From Chryseobacterium sp. CH21 (GTDB lineage Bacteria; Bacteroidota; Bacteroidia; Flavobacteriales; Weeksellaceae), in the NCBI RefSeq assembly GCF_004119445.1, contig NZ_QICI01000010.1, forward strand, positions 1-64,000: DNA of 64,000 nucleotides. The letters run 5' to 3'. Made by a program: the position numbers and the translations under genes. The notes under the pieces were generated by a model. The model did no database searches. It was not told the origin of the DNA and saw only the letters and a list, made by a program, of their open reading frames with translations. Numbering within the stretch: position 1 is the first letter of the stretch; each line of letters opens with the position of its first letter. Shown here piece by piece: positions 18,244 through 25,797 of the stretch.

Positions 18244-19200
18244 TTAATACACTTCCAGGTCTTTAGTTCCTTTGGAACGATAGAGATAAAGGGTAATATA
18301 GGTTGTCATTATATTATCCTTTCCTTTTCTTTTAAAGTCACCCCAAAGGGCTGATTTTTCAGTATTGATCTTCTGGAGACATACTATTTTACCATCTGCA
18401 TAAAAGGTCATTTTATAATCTTCAATAGGTTTTAGATCAAAAAATGTAATATCAGTATTTGTTCTGAATATATATTCGTTCCATCTCTGTTTTATTTCAT
18501 TTGGTAGTAAATACAATTGTTCCGCCACCCTTTTTTCTCTGTTATAATAAATAGCAGCCAGGGTATTCCATGAACCTTTCATGTAAATATCTTTTACCTT
18601 ATTATACTTGGCTACGACTTCCTGTTCAAGAACCTGTAATTTATCTTTATCATCTGTCATTAAAACTTCAGCATTTTCAAGAGTTTTTATATCATAGGGT
18701 GCTTCAGCAAAGAAAGTAAATGTATCTTCAAATATATTGGGGTTTCCTCGTTTTTTCTTAGAAGTTGAATATTTTTTCACTTCATTTTCTTCAAGGTTCC
18801 CAGACTGATTTTTCAATAACTTTACAAGCTTAATTTGTACTTCTGAACTGGGAGAAAGCTCAGAATCTGAAGTATTATTATCCTGATTAAATCCGGGAGT
18901 CATTTTAACGGTGACTTTTTGATTTCCTTTTTTGGTAATCCATTCATTCAGCGGAAAATAAGAATCGGCCAAACGACTTTCCGAGGTACTCCTGTGTTTT
19001 ATAACAGGAATATCATTAATTAAAACTTCAAAAGAGCAGTTATTACCTGAGATATAAGCTCCATAACGGGATTCATCCTCAAAATATTCATTTTCCTGAA
19101 TCGTTATATAATTATTTTGAATAGATATGACAGGTTCTGTTTTCTTCTCAGCATGAGCCGAAAAATAAAATATCAAACCTAATAAAAAGTATTTTTTCAT
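18244..19200 (-). CDS. exported protein of unknown function
   Basis: This 318-residue protein has a signal peptide ending at FSAHA. The mature part is mixed and charged, with a low-complexity Asn/Ser stretch near residues 110-130, then FFAEAPYDIKTLENAEVLMTDD and a C-terminal region rich in Tyr and Lys. No catalytic pattern or lipobox is visible. It ends 4 bases from the quinone reductase stop on the opposite strand. I recognise no family; a periplasmic or surface role is inferred from the signal peptide alone. Confidence 0.7.
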   Translation of the reverse strand: MKKYFLLGLIFYFSAHAEKKTEPVISIQNNYITIQENEYFEDESRYGAYISGNNCSFEVLINDIPVIKHRSTSESRLADSYFPLNEWITKKGNQKVTVKMTPGFNQDNNTSDSELSPSSEVQIKLVKLLKNQSGNLEENEVKKYSTSKKKRGNPNIFEDTFTFFAEAPYDIKTLENAEVLMTDDKDKLQVLEQEVVAKYNKVKDIYMKGSWNTLAAIYYNREKRVAEQLYLLPNEIKQRWNEYIFRTNTDITFFDLKPIEDYKMTFYADGKIVCLQKINTEKSALWGDFKRKGKDNIMTTYITLYLYRSKGTKDLEVY

Positions 19201-19230
19201 ATTTTTTTGATCTCCTATTTAATTTTTTCA

Positions 19231-19506
19231 ATGAAATGTTCAGGATCATCAGTTTATTCTTACCATCAGTCATCATCATTTTCCCGATCTGATAAAAATA
19301 AGATAACTTTTTATATTGCCGTTACTCTATCAATGAAAGATAATGCAATAGCTTGGGAATATTGGGTATTACTAGATAATGGAGATCGTTTTGAAATCTC
19401 TTTTTCTTTTATGGATGTGCCCGAAAACCATTCATTCTTATTCAAAAACTACATAATTTACCTTATCAACTCCTGTATTTCCCGTTTTCTCATGATACGC
19501 ATATAA
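19231..19506 (+). CDS. doubtful short ORF, possibly a gene remnant
   Basis: The frame from the ATG at 19231 gives 91 residues, of which the middle (ITFYIAVTLSMKDNAIAWEY, then VLLDNGDRFEISFSFMDVPE) reads like a real protein. The last ~23 codons overlap the 3' end of the exported-protein gene on the other strand and look non-coding. It may be a small gene with an altered tail or what is left of a larger one. No family is recognised. Confidence 0.3.
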   Translation: MKCSGSSVYSYHQSSSFSRSDKNKITFYIAVTLSMKDNAIAWEYWVLLDNGDRFEISFSFMDVPENHSFLFKNYIIYLINSCISRFLMIRI

Positions 19507-20202
19507 GACAAGTTCATAATTTCCCGGAGAACCAATCATATGGCTTCCTTCAAACAGATTGGTTGAAACCAGCGACATATCTATATTCTTCACCAGTTTT
19601 CCGTCTTTTTTCAGAATTCCTTTCACTTCAATCTCATCGGAATTCCATACACCTCCTTTATCAATAACACATCCGCACATCATCACAATATTAGCCTGAA
19701 ACAGGAAAGGTTTATCTTTAATACTGTTCAAAGCAATATACTGATGGGTTCTGGGTTTCAGAATATCAATAATATATCCGGGAATTTCAAGAATAATTCC
19801 TTCTCCCAGAATATGTTTCCCGGGAATCAGCCATAGCTCTGTGCTTACCACAGCCTGTGCCTGTTTGCTGTTCAGAGGAGAAACCACTTCTATATTCACA
19901 AATGTAGGTTCATCAATATCTACTGCAGCTATAAAACCTCCTGTCTGTTCATCTGTAATGGAGTTTCCTCTGATTTTAGGCGTTTTCATGATCAAATCTG
20001 TGTTTCCGGTGCTTCCGGTGGTATTTCCTTCTGCCAGAATTCTTTGATTAAGCTTATTTCTGATGATAATATGAGCTCCGCCCAATGAAGTTCCGATAAA
20101 TTTGGCATCCCTTGCTTTGGCTCTGATCATGATTTTCGTTTCCGTTGCTGAAATCATTATATTGGAGAAAAGAAATGCTGTGATGAGAATTAATGTTTTC
20201 AT
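19438..20202 (-). CDS. exported protein of unknown function, coupled to a MarR gene
   Basis: This 254-residue protein has a signal peptide ending about ISATET. The mature part is beta-rich, with IMIRAKARDAKFIGTSLGGAH at the start and a MMCGCVIDKGGVW block that carries two close cysteines. Its start overlaps the MarR stop by 4 bases (ATGA), so it should be translated together with the regulator. The whole unit sits behind a long operator-like palindrome. I recognise no family; the context suggests an envelope protein made in response to a small-molecule signal. Confidence 0.75.
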   Translation of the reverse strand: MKTLILITAFLFSNIMISATETKIMIRAKARDAKFIGTSLGGAHIIIRNKLNQRILAEGNTTGSTGNTDLIMKTPKIRGNSITDEQTGGFIAAVDIDEPTFVNIEVVSPLNSKQAQAVVSTELWLIPGKHILGEGIILEIPGYIIDILKPRTHQYIALNSIKDKPFLFQANIVMMCGCVIDKGGVWNSDEIEVKGILKKDGKLVKNIDMSLVSTNLFEGSHMIGSPGNYELVLYAYHEKTGNTGVDKVNYVVFE

Positions 20203-20693
20203 GATTTGATTGATTTTAAATATTCCTGTTTAAATCTATGGTGAAAAGATTCATTTTTTAATTCCTGATCAATATGATCCAGATAAGTGAATATCGAGAG
20301 ATCTTCTGATAATACCTTCAGAATGGCTTTTTCACAACTGTCCCAGATCTGCTCCAATTGAGGAAGCATTTCAATGGCTTTGGGTGATAATGAAATGATC
20401 TGTTTCCGCTTATCCAAACTATCTTTTTTAATGATAAGATAACCGCTTTCATTCATTTTTTTGACAATAACCACAACAGACGGATGAGAATATCCCAACG
20501 GTTCAGCAATATCAGTAATTGAAATTTCACCCTTCTTTTGCAGCAGCATAAAAACCAGATACCAGTTCGGCTCAACATCAATTCCGAATTCTTTATAAAA
20601 TTTGCGAACATCATGAGACATCCTGTCACTGATTCTTTTCAGTCTGCTATCCAAAGCTTTATACCCTAATTCTTTAATAAAGTCGAAATCCAT
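20199..20693 (-). CDS. MarR-family transcriptional regulator
   Basis: I start at the ATG at 20693. The longer frame from 20900 crosses the operator and an unrelated remnant. The 164-residue protein has a winged helix with ISITDIAEPLGYSHPSVVVIVK as recognition region and DSLDKRKQIISLSPKA as wing. MarR proteins usually repress by binding palindromes in their own promoter until a ligand releases them, and such a palindrome lies at 20723-20754. The gene is coupled to the exported protein downstream. Confidence 0.88.
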   Translation of the reverse strand: MDFDFIKELGYKALDSRLKRISDRMSHDVRKFYKEFGIDVEPNWYLVFMLLQKKGEISITDIAEPLGYSHPSVVVIVKKMNESGYLIIKKDSLDKRKQIISLSPKAIEMLPQLEQIWDSCEKAILKVLSEDLSIFTYLDHIDQELKNESFHHRFKQEYLKSIKS

Positions 20694-20722
20694 CTGAAAT
20701 ATATTTGCTGTAAATATATAAA

Positions 20723-20754
20723 ATATAAAGTCAACTATATAGTTAACTTTATAT
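20723..20754. promoter_or_regulatory. palindromic operator, probably for the MarR regulator
   Basis: The two halves AAAGTCAACTAT (20727-20738) and ATAGTTAACTTT (20739-20750) form an inverted repeat with one mismatched pair. It extends four more paired bases on each side. The centre is about 45 bases ahead of the marR ATG, as expected for autoregulation. Confidence 0.75.
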
Positions 20755-20805
20755 ATTTTGAAATAAATTTTACACATAATGGAGAAATTCCGGATCAAAA
20801 GACAC

Positions 20806-20930
20806 TTACTTAAAGCTTTTCTTATATTCACCGGGAGTAACTCCTCTATACTTTTTGAAAAGTTTAGAAAGGTGGCTTTCATCACTGAACTGGAGTTCAT
20901 AAGATTTCCGGAGCGAAATATTCAGCTCGA
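20806..20930 (-). pseudogene. C-terminal remnant of an AraC-family gene
   Basis: On the minus strand the peptide YELQFSDESHLSKLFKKYRG and a following TPGEYKKSF is an unmistakable second helix-turn-helix of an AraC protein, ending in a stop at 20806. The sequence just upstream on this strand does not continue the family, and no sensor domain is present nearby. This is therefore a ~35-residue tail of a lost regulator. Confidence 0.6.
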
Positions 20931-20935
20931 AAATA

Positions 20936-21087
20936 TAGAAGTAACTCATTCTGAACACCATGGATTGGCCATTTATATTGAAACTCATGTTACAGGAGAA
21001 ATCACCACCAAAAGGAAATCATCAGCTATCTTTCTATTTGATAAAGAAAAAGCACTCTGGCTTCATCTTATAGAAAACTGGATATAA
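20936..21087 (+). pseudogene. C-terminal remnant, possibly NTF2/SnoaL-like
   Basis: The plus-strand frame ends in KRKSSAIFLFDKEKALWLHL and then ENWI before a stop at 21087. That pattern, a strand with RKSSA then a W-L-H-L strand, resembles the last two strands of NTF2/SnoaL-like proteins. There is no N-terminal half; upstream lies the AraC remnant in the opposite direction. The family assignment is tentative. Confidence 0.35.
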
Positions 21088-21102
21088 ATTTTATAGAGTG
21101 AC

Positions 21103-21130
21103 AGCCCTGAAATCAGGGATGTATTTTTTT
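21103..21130 (+). terminator. terminator after the NTF2-like remnant
   Basis: CCCTGA and TCAGGG form a short stem across AA, followed by ATGTATTTTTTT. Its survival suggests that the remnant was once the end of a transcribed gene. Confidence 0.5.
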
Positions 21131-21147
21131 ATAACAGAAAAGATTCA

Positions 21148-22305
21148 TTACGATTTCCTGAATACTTTCATCTGTCCGGTCATAATCGCCAGTAAAATCC
21201 CAAAGCAGGCAAAAAGGCCGTAGGAATATCTTAGATCAAAGCTCTCCGCAATATATCCGATAAGAGGCGGCCCCATCAGAAACCCTAAAAACGATATGCT
21301 GGAGACAAATGATAAAGCAATGCTCGGAGCGACTGTACTCACTTTTCCTACTGTACTGTAAACGGATGGTACACTAAGGGAACTTCCAAGACCAATAATC
21401 ATAAAAGCAATGATACAGATCCACAGTTCCGGGAAGAAAACACTTAGGAAAAGTCCTCCGCTCATCAATATCCCACAGCATTGCAAAACGATCTTTTTTC
21501 CGTATTTCTCAATAATTTTATTTCCGATAAAACGACCTAAAGTCATCATTAAAATAAAACTTGTATATCCCAGTATCACAAGATTTTCTGGTGCTTTAAC
21601 TATGGTCTGAAAATATACCCCGCTCCAGTCGAACATTGCGCCTTCAATCGCCATACTCAGAAATCCTATAATTCCCAAACCAAACAATGTAGGATTCACA
21701 GCCTTGAATATAGACCGGGTCTGAGGCTCTGCTTTATGGATAATATTGGTCAGATTTTTTGTACTGTAAAACCAAAGTATTCCTACAAGAATAAAAATAA
21801 CACCAAAATGATAAAAAGTGCCTACATGGAGATTGATCATTAACAAACCTACAACAGCTCCTGTAAGTCCGGCAAAACACCAGGCTCCATGATATGAAGA
21901 AAGAAGGGTTCTTTTCGTGATTGATTCTATTTCTATCGCCTGAGTATTGATCGCAATATTGCACATATTCCCTGAAACTCCAAAGAAAAATAAAACAACC
22001 CCAAGCGTCCAGTAAGAAGGTGACAAACCAATTAATAACAGAAAAAAAGGATACAGCAAAAAGCATCTTTTAATAATCCCGCTGCTTCCGTAGATACTGA
22101 TCAGTTTTCCAGCCAAAACCATTGTAGAAAGCTGTCCTATCGGCATGAGCAGCAATAGTGTTCCTAATTGTGCTTCATTAATGGAAAGAGCGGTTTTAAT
22201 GATAGGAATCCGGCTCGCCCATGAAGAAAAAACAAGCCCGTGGGCAAAGAAAAGTAAAAAACAGGCTCTCGGCATTTTTGCATTAAAAGATTCTTTCTCG
22301 TTCAT
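21148..22305 (-). CDS. MFS transporter (YbjJ/FucP-like)
   Basis: This 385-residue protein has twelve predicted TM segments. The opening FFAHGLVFSSWASRIPIIK and the loop LSINEAQLGTLLLLMPIGQL are typical of the YbjJ-like branch of the major facilitator superfamily, related to sugar permeases and multidrug exporters. The substrate is not evident. A TAACTTTG box at 22334-22341 (minus strand) is an exact TAnnTTTG match 29 bases before the ATG. It is not linked to neighbouring genes by overlap. Confidence 0.88.
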   Translation of the reverse strand: MNEKESFNAKMPRACFLLFFAHGLVFSSWASRIPIIKTALSINEAQLGTLLLLMPIGQLSTMVLAGKLISIYGSSGIIKRCFLLYPFFLLLIGLSPSYWTLGVVLFFFGVSGNMCNIAINTQAIEIESITKRTLLSSYHGAWCFAGLTGAVVGLLMINLHVGTFYHFGVIFILVGILWFYSTKNLTNIIHKAEPQTRSIFKAVNPTLFGLGIIGFLSMAIEGAMFDWSGVYFQTIVKAPENLVILGYTSFILMMTLGRFIGNKIIEKYGKKIVLQCCGILMSGGLFLSVFFPELWICIIAFMIIGLGSSLSVPSVYSTVGKVSTVAPSIALSFVSSISFLGFLMGPPLIGYIAESFDLRYSYGLFACFGILLAIMTGQMKVFRKS

Positions 22306-22333
22306 TATAACAGGGGGATAAAAATTCCTTTTG

Positions 22334-22341
22334 CAAAGTTA
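22334..22341 (-). promoter_or_regulatory. -7 box of the MFS gene
   Basis: CAAAGTTA on the plus strand reads TAACTTTG, a full TAnnTTTG match, at the usual distance from the start codon. Confidence 0.45.
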
Positions 22342-22496
22342 GAGAGGCAAACCCATTAAAATCTAGTCCGTTTTTGTCATTTTTATGTTCCATTTTAACC
22401 AATAACAGAAATTCAGTTCTCATCATAGTTGAAAATCATTTTATTTTTTGAATATCGATTTTATTTTTCATTAATTTCGGTCTATAAAAATCAGCC

Positions 22497-22636
22497 ATGA
22501 AAGAAAAATGGATTTCCTATCTAACAATTTTAACCGGAGAAACCGTTGAATTAATTCCTACAGTATTTTGGATGATGAATGGAATACAGCCCGACTTAAA
22601 ATTGAAACTCTGATAAAAGAAAAGCAACATCAATAA
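22497..22636 (+). CDS. possible small protein gene, frame broken
   Basis: An ATG at 22497 opens MKEKWISYLTILTGETVELI. The frame stops at 22613, but the next frame continues with DDEWNTARLKIETLIKEKQH and stops at 22636. Joined by one added base near 22560-22570 this is a 46-residue, charged small protein. Upstream, a TTG at 22448-22450 and TAATTTCG at 22472-22479 (one mismatch to TAnnTTTG) are 21 bases apart, which supports transcription. The family is unknown. Confidence 0.4.
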
Positions 22637-22713
22637 AAAACAGTATAAAATCAATTCCAGTTTAGAAAAGATATTATACTGTCACTCTATTAAGGTTTAA
22701 AACTGAATTCAGG

Positions 22714-23694
22714 TTATTTTTTTATAATTTTCTTTGAAACAAATCCTCCTTTTTTCAGTTCTCCCCTAAGAATATATACTCCTTTGGAAAGCCCTGAAAT
22801 AGTAATAGTTTTAGAATTCCCTTCCTTTACAACAGTTCTTCCATCCAGAGAAGTTACCGTTATATTGATGATATCTTCCTTAGTATCAAGAGTAATAACA
22901 TCAGCAGAAGGATTAGGATAGACTGCTATTTCTTTCTTTCCGATTTCAGGATCAATAGTAGATAAAGAGGCCGTTTCAGGATAAGAAACGCTTTTTACAA
23001 CGCTTGTATTTCCATTGATGGTAAATGTATTAACTGCAAAATTAAATACGATTCCTGCACTCTGGCTTACCCACATATAAGATTCATTGGTATAATTGAA
23101 AGGTCCCGGCGTTTGTGTAGCGGTTCTCATTCTTTTAATCCTCAGAACATTCGGATAAGTTCCTGTAGGAGTCGTAATGGTTCCATAGCCATCCACTGTA
23201 TACTCTACCTGACCTGTTTCGGTCATATTAGCTACTCCTCCCGAAGTTACATTGAACTGATAGTTATCGGTAAACTGTTGCAGATAAGTAACAGGAAAAT
23301 TAAAATTAATCAAAGGATCAGAATAAGAGATCAACATATCTCCCGGATTAGCATAGGTTCCCAACATTACATCCTGTGTATCTGATATAGAAGTAAAATC
23401 ATAGACATCGGAAAGCGTTGGTGTGGTGATTCTGTTGGCTCCCGGAAACCTAAAGCAGTTGGCTTCTCCCGGGCAGGCTTTTGTGGTGTTTGTATTGACA
23501 TTGGGAGCTGCATAAGCAGAAAAATTCCATGTAATATTCGCTCCGGAAGGGCCTGCAGTCACACTAGGGTCTACATCTCCTGCTCTGAAGGTATGGGGTA
23601 TATTTACCCTGTCCACAGCAGATCTCGTTACAGAAGGCTGAGCATAGGCTGCCATTCCTATAACTAGAAATAAAACAGAATTTAGCTTTTTCAT
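22714..23694 (-). CDS. exported protein with T9SS type A sorting domain
   Basis: I start at the ATG at 23694, which gives a signal peptide MKKLNSVLFLVIGMAAYAQ; the longer frame has no sense upstream. The 326-residue product ends in a ~75-residue T9SS sorting domain with IAVYPNPSADVITL, SLDGRTVV and GVYILRG, and a KKIIKK tail. The central part is a beta-rich domain without a known catalytic motif. It should be secreted across the outer membrane and attached to the surface. Confidence 0.88.
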   Translation of the reverse strand: MKKLNSVLFLVIGMAAYAQPSVTRSAVDRVNIPHTFRAGDVDPSVTAGPSGANITWNFSAYAAPNVNTNTTKACPGEANCFRFPGANRITTPTLSDVYDFTSISDTQDVMLGTYANPGDMLISYSDPLINFNFPVTYLQQFTDNYQFNVTSGGVANMTETGQVEYTVDGYGTITTPTGTYPNVLRIKRMRTATQTPGPFNYTNESYMWVSQSAGIVFNFAVNTFTINGNTSVVKSVSYPETASLSTIDPEIGKKEIAVYPNPSADVITLDTKEDIINITVTSLDGRTVVKEGNSKTITISGLSKGVYILRGELKKGGFVSKKIIKK

Positions 23695-23733
23695 ATGGTT
23701 TAGTTTTAAAATTTGGTGTCGTGTATGGTACAA

Positions 23734-23764
23734 CAAATGTATTTTTAGTTCCAAAAGCGATCAA
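23734..23764 (-). promoter_or_regulatory. promoter of the T9SS cargo gene
   Basis: On the minus strand a TTG (23762-23764) is followed after 20 bases by TACATTTG (23734-23741). Both elements match the Bacteroidota consensus, and the start codon lies 40 bases downstream. Confidence 0.65.
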
Positions 23765-23836
23765 TCCTGAAAAGAATGTATTTTTATCTACCTGAAATCC
23801 GGTATTTTTTATATTACGATGAATGATTATTTTATG

Positions 23837-23868
23837 TAAAAAAATACCCGGTGTATGAACCGGGTAAT
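23837..23868 (-). terminator. terminator after the AraC gene
   Basis: TACCCGG and CCGGGTA pair across TGTATGAA. On the minus strand the stem is followed by T7, just beyond the AraC stop. Confidence 0.75.
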
Positions 23869-23873
23869 AATAT

Positions 23874-24788
23874 CTAATTGAAAGATTGTCTGTAACTCAG
23901 AGGGGTTTTATCTGTCTTCTTTTTGAACAGCTTATTGAAAGACTGTGGGTGTTCAAATCCCAGTGCATAGGCTACTTCAGATACAGAAAAGCCTGTGGTA
24001 GTAAGATATTCCTTCGCCTTTTCAATCAGTTTTTCATGAATATGCTGCTGGGCATTCAATCCTGTGAGATTACGAAGCATATCACTCAGATAATGAGGTG
24101 ACAGATTGAGTGTGGAAGCCAGAAATTCTACCGTAGGAAGCCCTTTATTCAGTGTTTCCTGCTGATTAAAATAATTTTCCAGCACAACATCCATTTTAGT
24201 CAGTAAATCATTATTGACCGCTTTTCTTGTGATAAACTGTCTTTTGTAAAAACGGTTGCTGTAATTGAGAAGAACATCAATATAAGAAACAATAACATCC
24301 TGGCTTACTTCATCAATAGCTGTATTTAATTCATTTCCAATATTATCCAACAAACCTGTTATCGTCGTTTTTTCCTGATCAGACAAATGCAGTGCTTCAT
24401 TGGTATCATAAGAAAAGAAACCGAAGTTCTTGATTTTCTTTGCCAGATCATAACTTCTGATAAAATCCGGATGCACCAATAAAGTATATCCACAGTATTC
24501 TGCATTCTCATCGGTAGAAAGAACCTGTCCGGGAGCAGTGAACATCATTCCCCCTTCATTGAAATCATAATATCCCTGCCCATAGCCCATTTTTCCAACG
24601 GTAGAATACTTGTAAGAGATTTTGTAAAAATTCAGGATAAAGCTTCTCCTAAGCATATCCTTTTTGATACTCATTTTTGTATTATCCACAAGGCTTACCA
24701 AAGGATGAAGTGGTTTAGGGAGCTGCAGCATATGGTGCAGTTCAGATATGGATGAAATTTTCAAAGGGATGGTATCTTTCTTTTCCAT
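23874..24788 (-). CDS. AraC-family transcriptional regulator
   Basis: This 304-residue protein has an N-terminal sensor region with a cupin-like GGMMFTAPGQVLS and a C-terminal double helix-turn-helix: VEFLASTLNLSPHYLSDMLR, then SVSEVAYALGFEHPQSFNKLF. It lies 77 bases downstream of the SDR gene on the same strand. The SDR promoter contains a direct repeat of the kind AraC proteins bind, so this protein is a candidate activator of the SDR gene and of itself. Confidence 0.9.
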   Translation of the reverse strand: MEKKDTIPLKISSISELHHMLQLPKPLHPLVSLVDNTKMSIKKDMLRRSFILNFYKISYKYSTVGKMGYGQGYYDFNEGGMMFTAPGQVLSTDENAEYCGYTLLVHPDFIRSYDLAKKIKNFGFFSYDTNEALHLSDQEKTTITGLLDNIGNELNTAIDEVSQDVIVSYIDVLLNYSNRFYKRQFITRKAVNNDLLTKMDVVLENYFNQQETLNKGLPTVEFLASTLNLSPHYLSDMLRNLTGLNAQQHIHEKLIEKAKEYLTTTGFSVSEVAYALGFEHPQSFNKLFKKKTDKTPLSYRQSFN

Positions 24789-24865
24789 GATATAAATTTA
24801 TAAATTATTTGACGGAAAAGACAGCATAAGTGTGATTTACTTTATCCTGTCTTTCAAAAACCTGA

Positions 24866-25663
24866 CTAAACAAACTGTTTTCCAAACTGCTCTCTGAAAG
24901 CTTCATCCCCTAATTCAACGCGCTGTGCATAGATTGCTTTAGCATCTTCTCCGGCTACATATCTCAACTGTTTTTTGCCATCTGTAGCAGCCTCATACAC
25001 TACTTTTGCAATCTGCTCCGGTGTGGAAGCCGCTTCCATCATTCCTTCCATTTTAGAAAACAGAGAATTGGTCATATCTTCATAAGCAGGGCTGGATGCT
25101 GAATCCAGGGAACGGCTTACAAAATCCGTCTTAATCCCTCCGGGAGATACGGTTTTAATATCAATTCCCAATGTATTAAGTTCAAAAGCCAGACTTTCGC
25201 TCCAGCCTTCAAGTGCCCATTTGGTAGCGTGATAAGTAGAACCTAACGGGAAAGCAACCAGTCCTCCAATAGACGTTGTAGAAATGAACATTCCTTTTTT
25301 CTGCTCTCTGAAGTAAGGAATAAATGCCTGTGTAACGCGTATAACTCCTAATAAATTCGTGTTCAGCTGTTTTACGATTTGATCGTCAGAAAGAGCTTCC
25401 AAAGGCCCTATTAAGCCATATCCTGCATTATTGTACACCACATCAATGTTTCCAAGCTCCAAAGCCAGTTTCACAGTGGATTGTATCTGTTCCGGATTGG
25501 TAACATCCAGCGGAAGTACGGTTACATTCTCCAGCACAGCAAGATCGGCGGCTGCTTCCGGGTTTCTCATCGTAGCAATTACTTTCCATCCTTTGTTTTG
25601 AAATAATTGGGCAGTTGCTTTTCCTAATCCTGTAGAAGCACCTGTTATAAAAATTGTTTTCAT
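24866..25663 (-). CDS. short-chain dehydrogenase/reductase (SDR)
   Basis: I start at the ATG at 25663 (MKTIFITGASTGLGKA); the frame could extend to 25690 only into promoter sequence. The 265-residue protein has the cofactor motif TGASTGLG, NNAGYG, and the catalytic Ser followed by YHATK with Tyr and Lys, so it is a classical SDR. It resembles oxidoreductases often annotated as ketoreductases without a known substrate. A downstream AraC regulator and a promoter direct repeat suggest induction by a small molecule. Confidence 0.9.
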   Translation of the reverse strand: MKTIFITGASTGLGKATAQLFQNKGWKVIATMRNPEAAADLAVLENVTVLPLDVTNPEQIQSTVKLALELGNIDVVYNNAGYGLIGPLEALSDDQIVKQLNTNLLGVIRVTQAFIPYFREQKKGMFISTTSIGGLVAFPLGSTYHATKWALEGWSESLAFELNTLGIDIKTVSPGGIKTDFVSRSLDSASSPAYEDMTNSLFSKMEGMMEAASTPEQIAKVVYEAATDGKKQLRYVAGEDAKAIYAQRVELGDEAFREQFGKQFV

Positions 25664-25716
25664 TTTTTTTGATTTAAAATTGTAGGACAAAGTTCAGCAT
25701 TAGAGCAAGCGCAGAA

Positions 25717-25751
25717 GTTGCCAAAATGGGGTAAGCTGTAGCCAAAACGGA
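25717..25751. promoter_or_regulatory. direct repeat ahead of the SDR gene, AraC-type site
   Basis: GTTGCCAAAATGGG (25717-25730) and GTAGCCAAAACGGA (25738-25751) match at 11 of 14 positions and are spaced exactly 21 bases, two helical turns. They lie 54-88 bases ahead of the SDR ATG, upstream of a near-match -7 box (GAACTTTG, 25688-25695, minus strand). This is the arrangement used by AraC-type activators. Confidence 0.55.
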
Positions 25752-25759
25752 TTCTTCAA

Positions 25760-25767
25760 TACATTTG
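25760..25767 (+). promoter_or_regulatory. -7 box of the SNF2 helicase gene
   Basis: TACATTTG matches TAnnTTTG exactly, 30 bases before the ATG at 25798. It excludes the TTG at 25765 as a start codon. Confidence 0.5.
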
Positions 25768-25797
25768 TTTTTTGTAAGTTTGTCTCCATCTATTTTT

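Noticed and set aside
20694..20900. N-terminal extension of the MarR gene
   Set aside because: It would code through the operator palindrome and the AraC remnant and has no family similarity.
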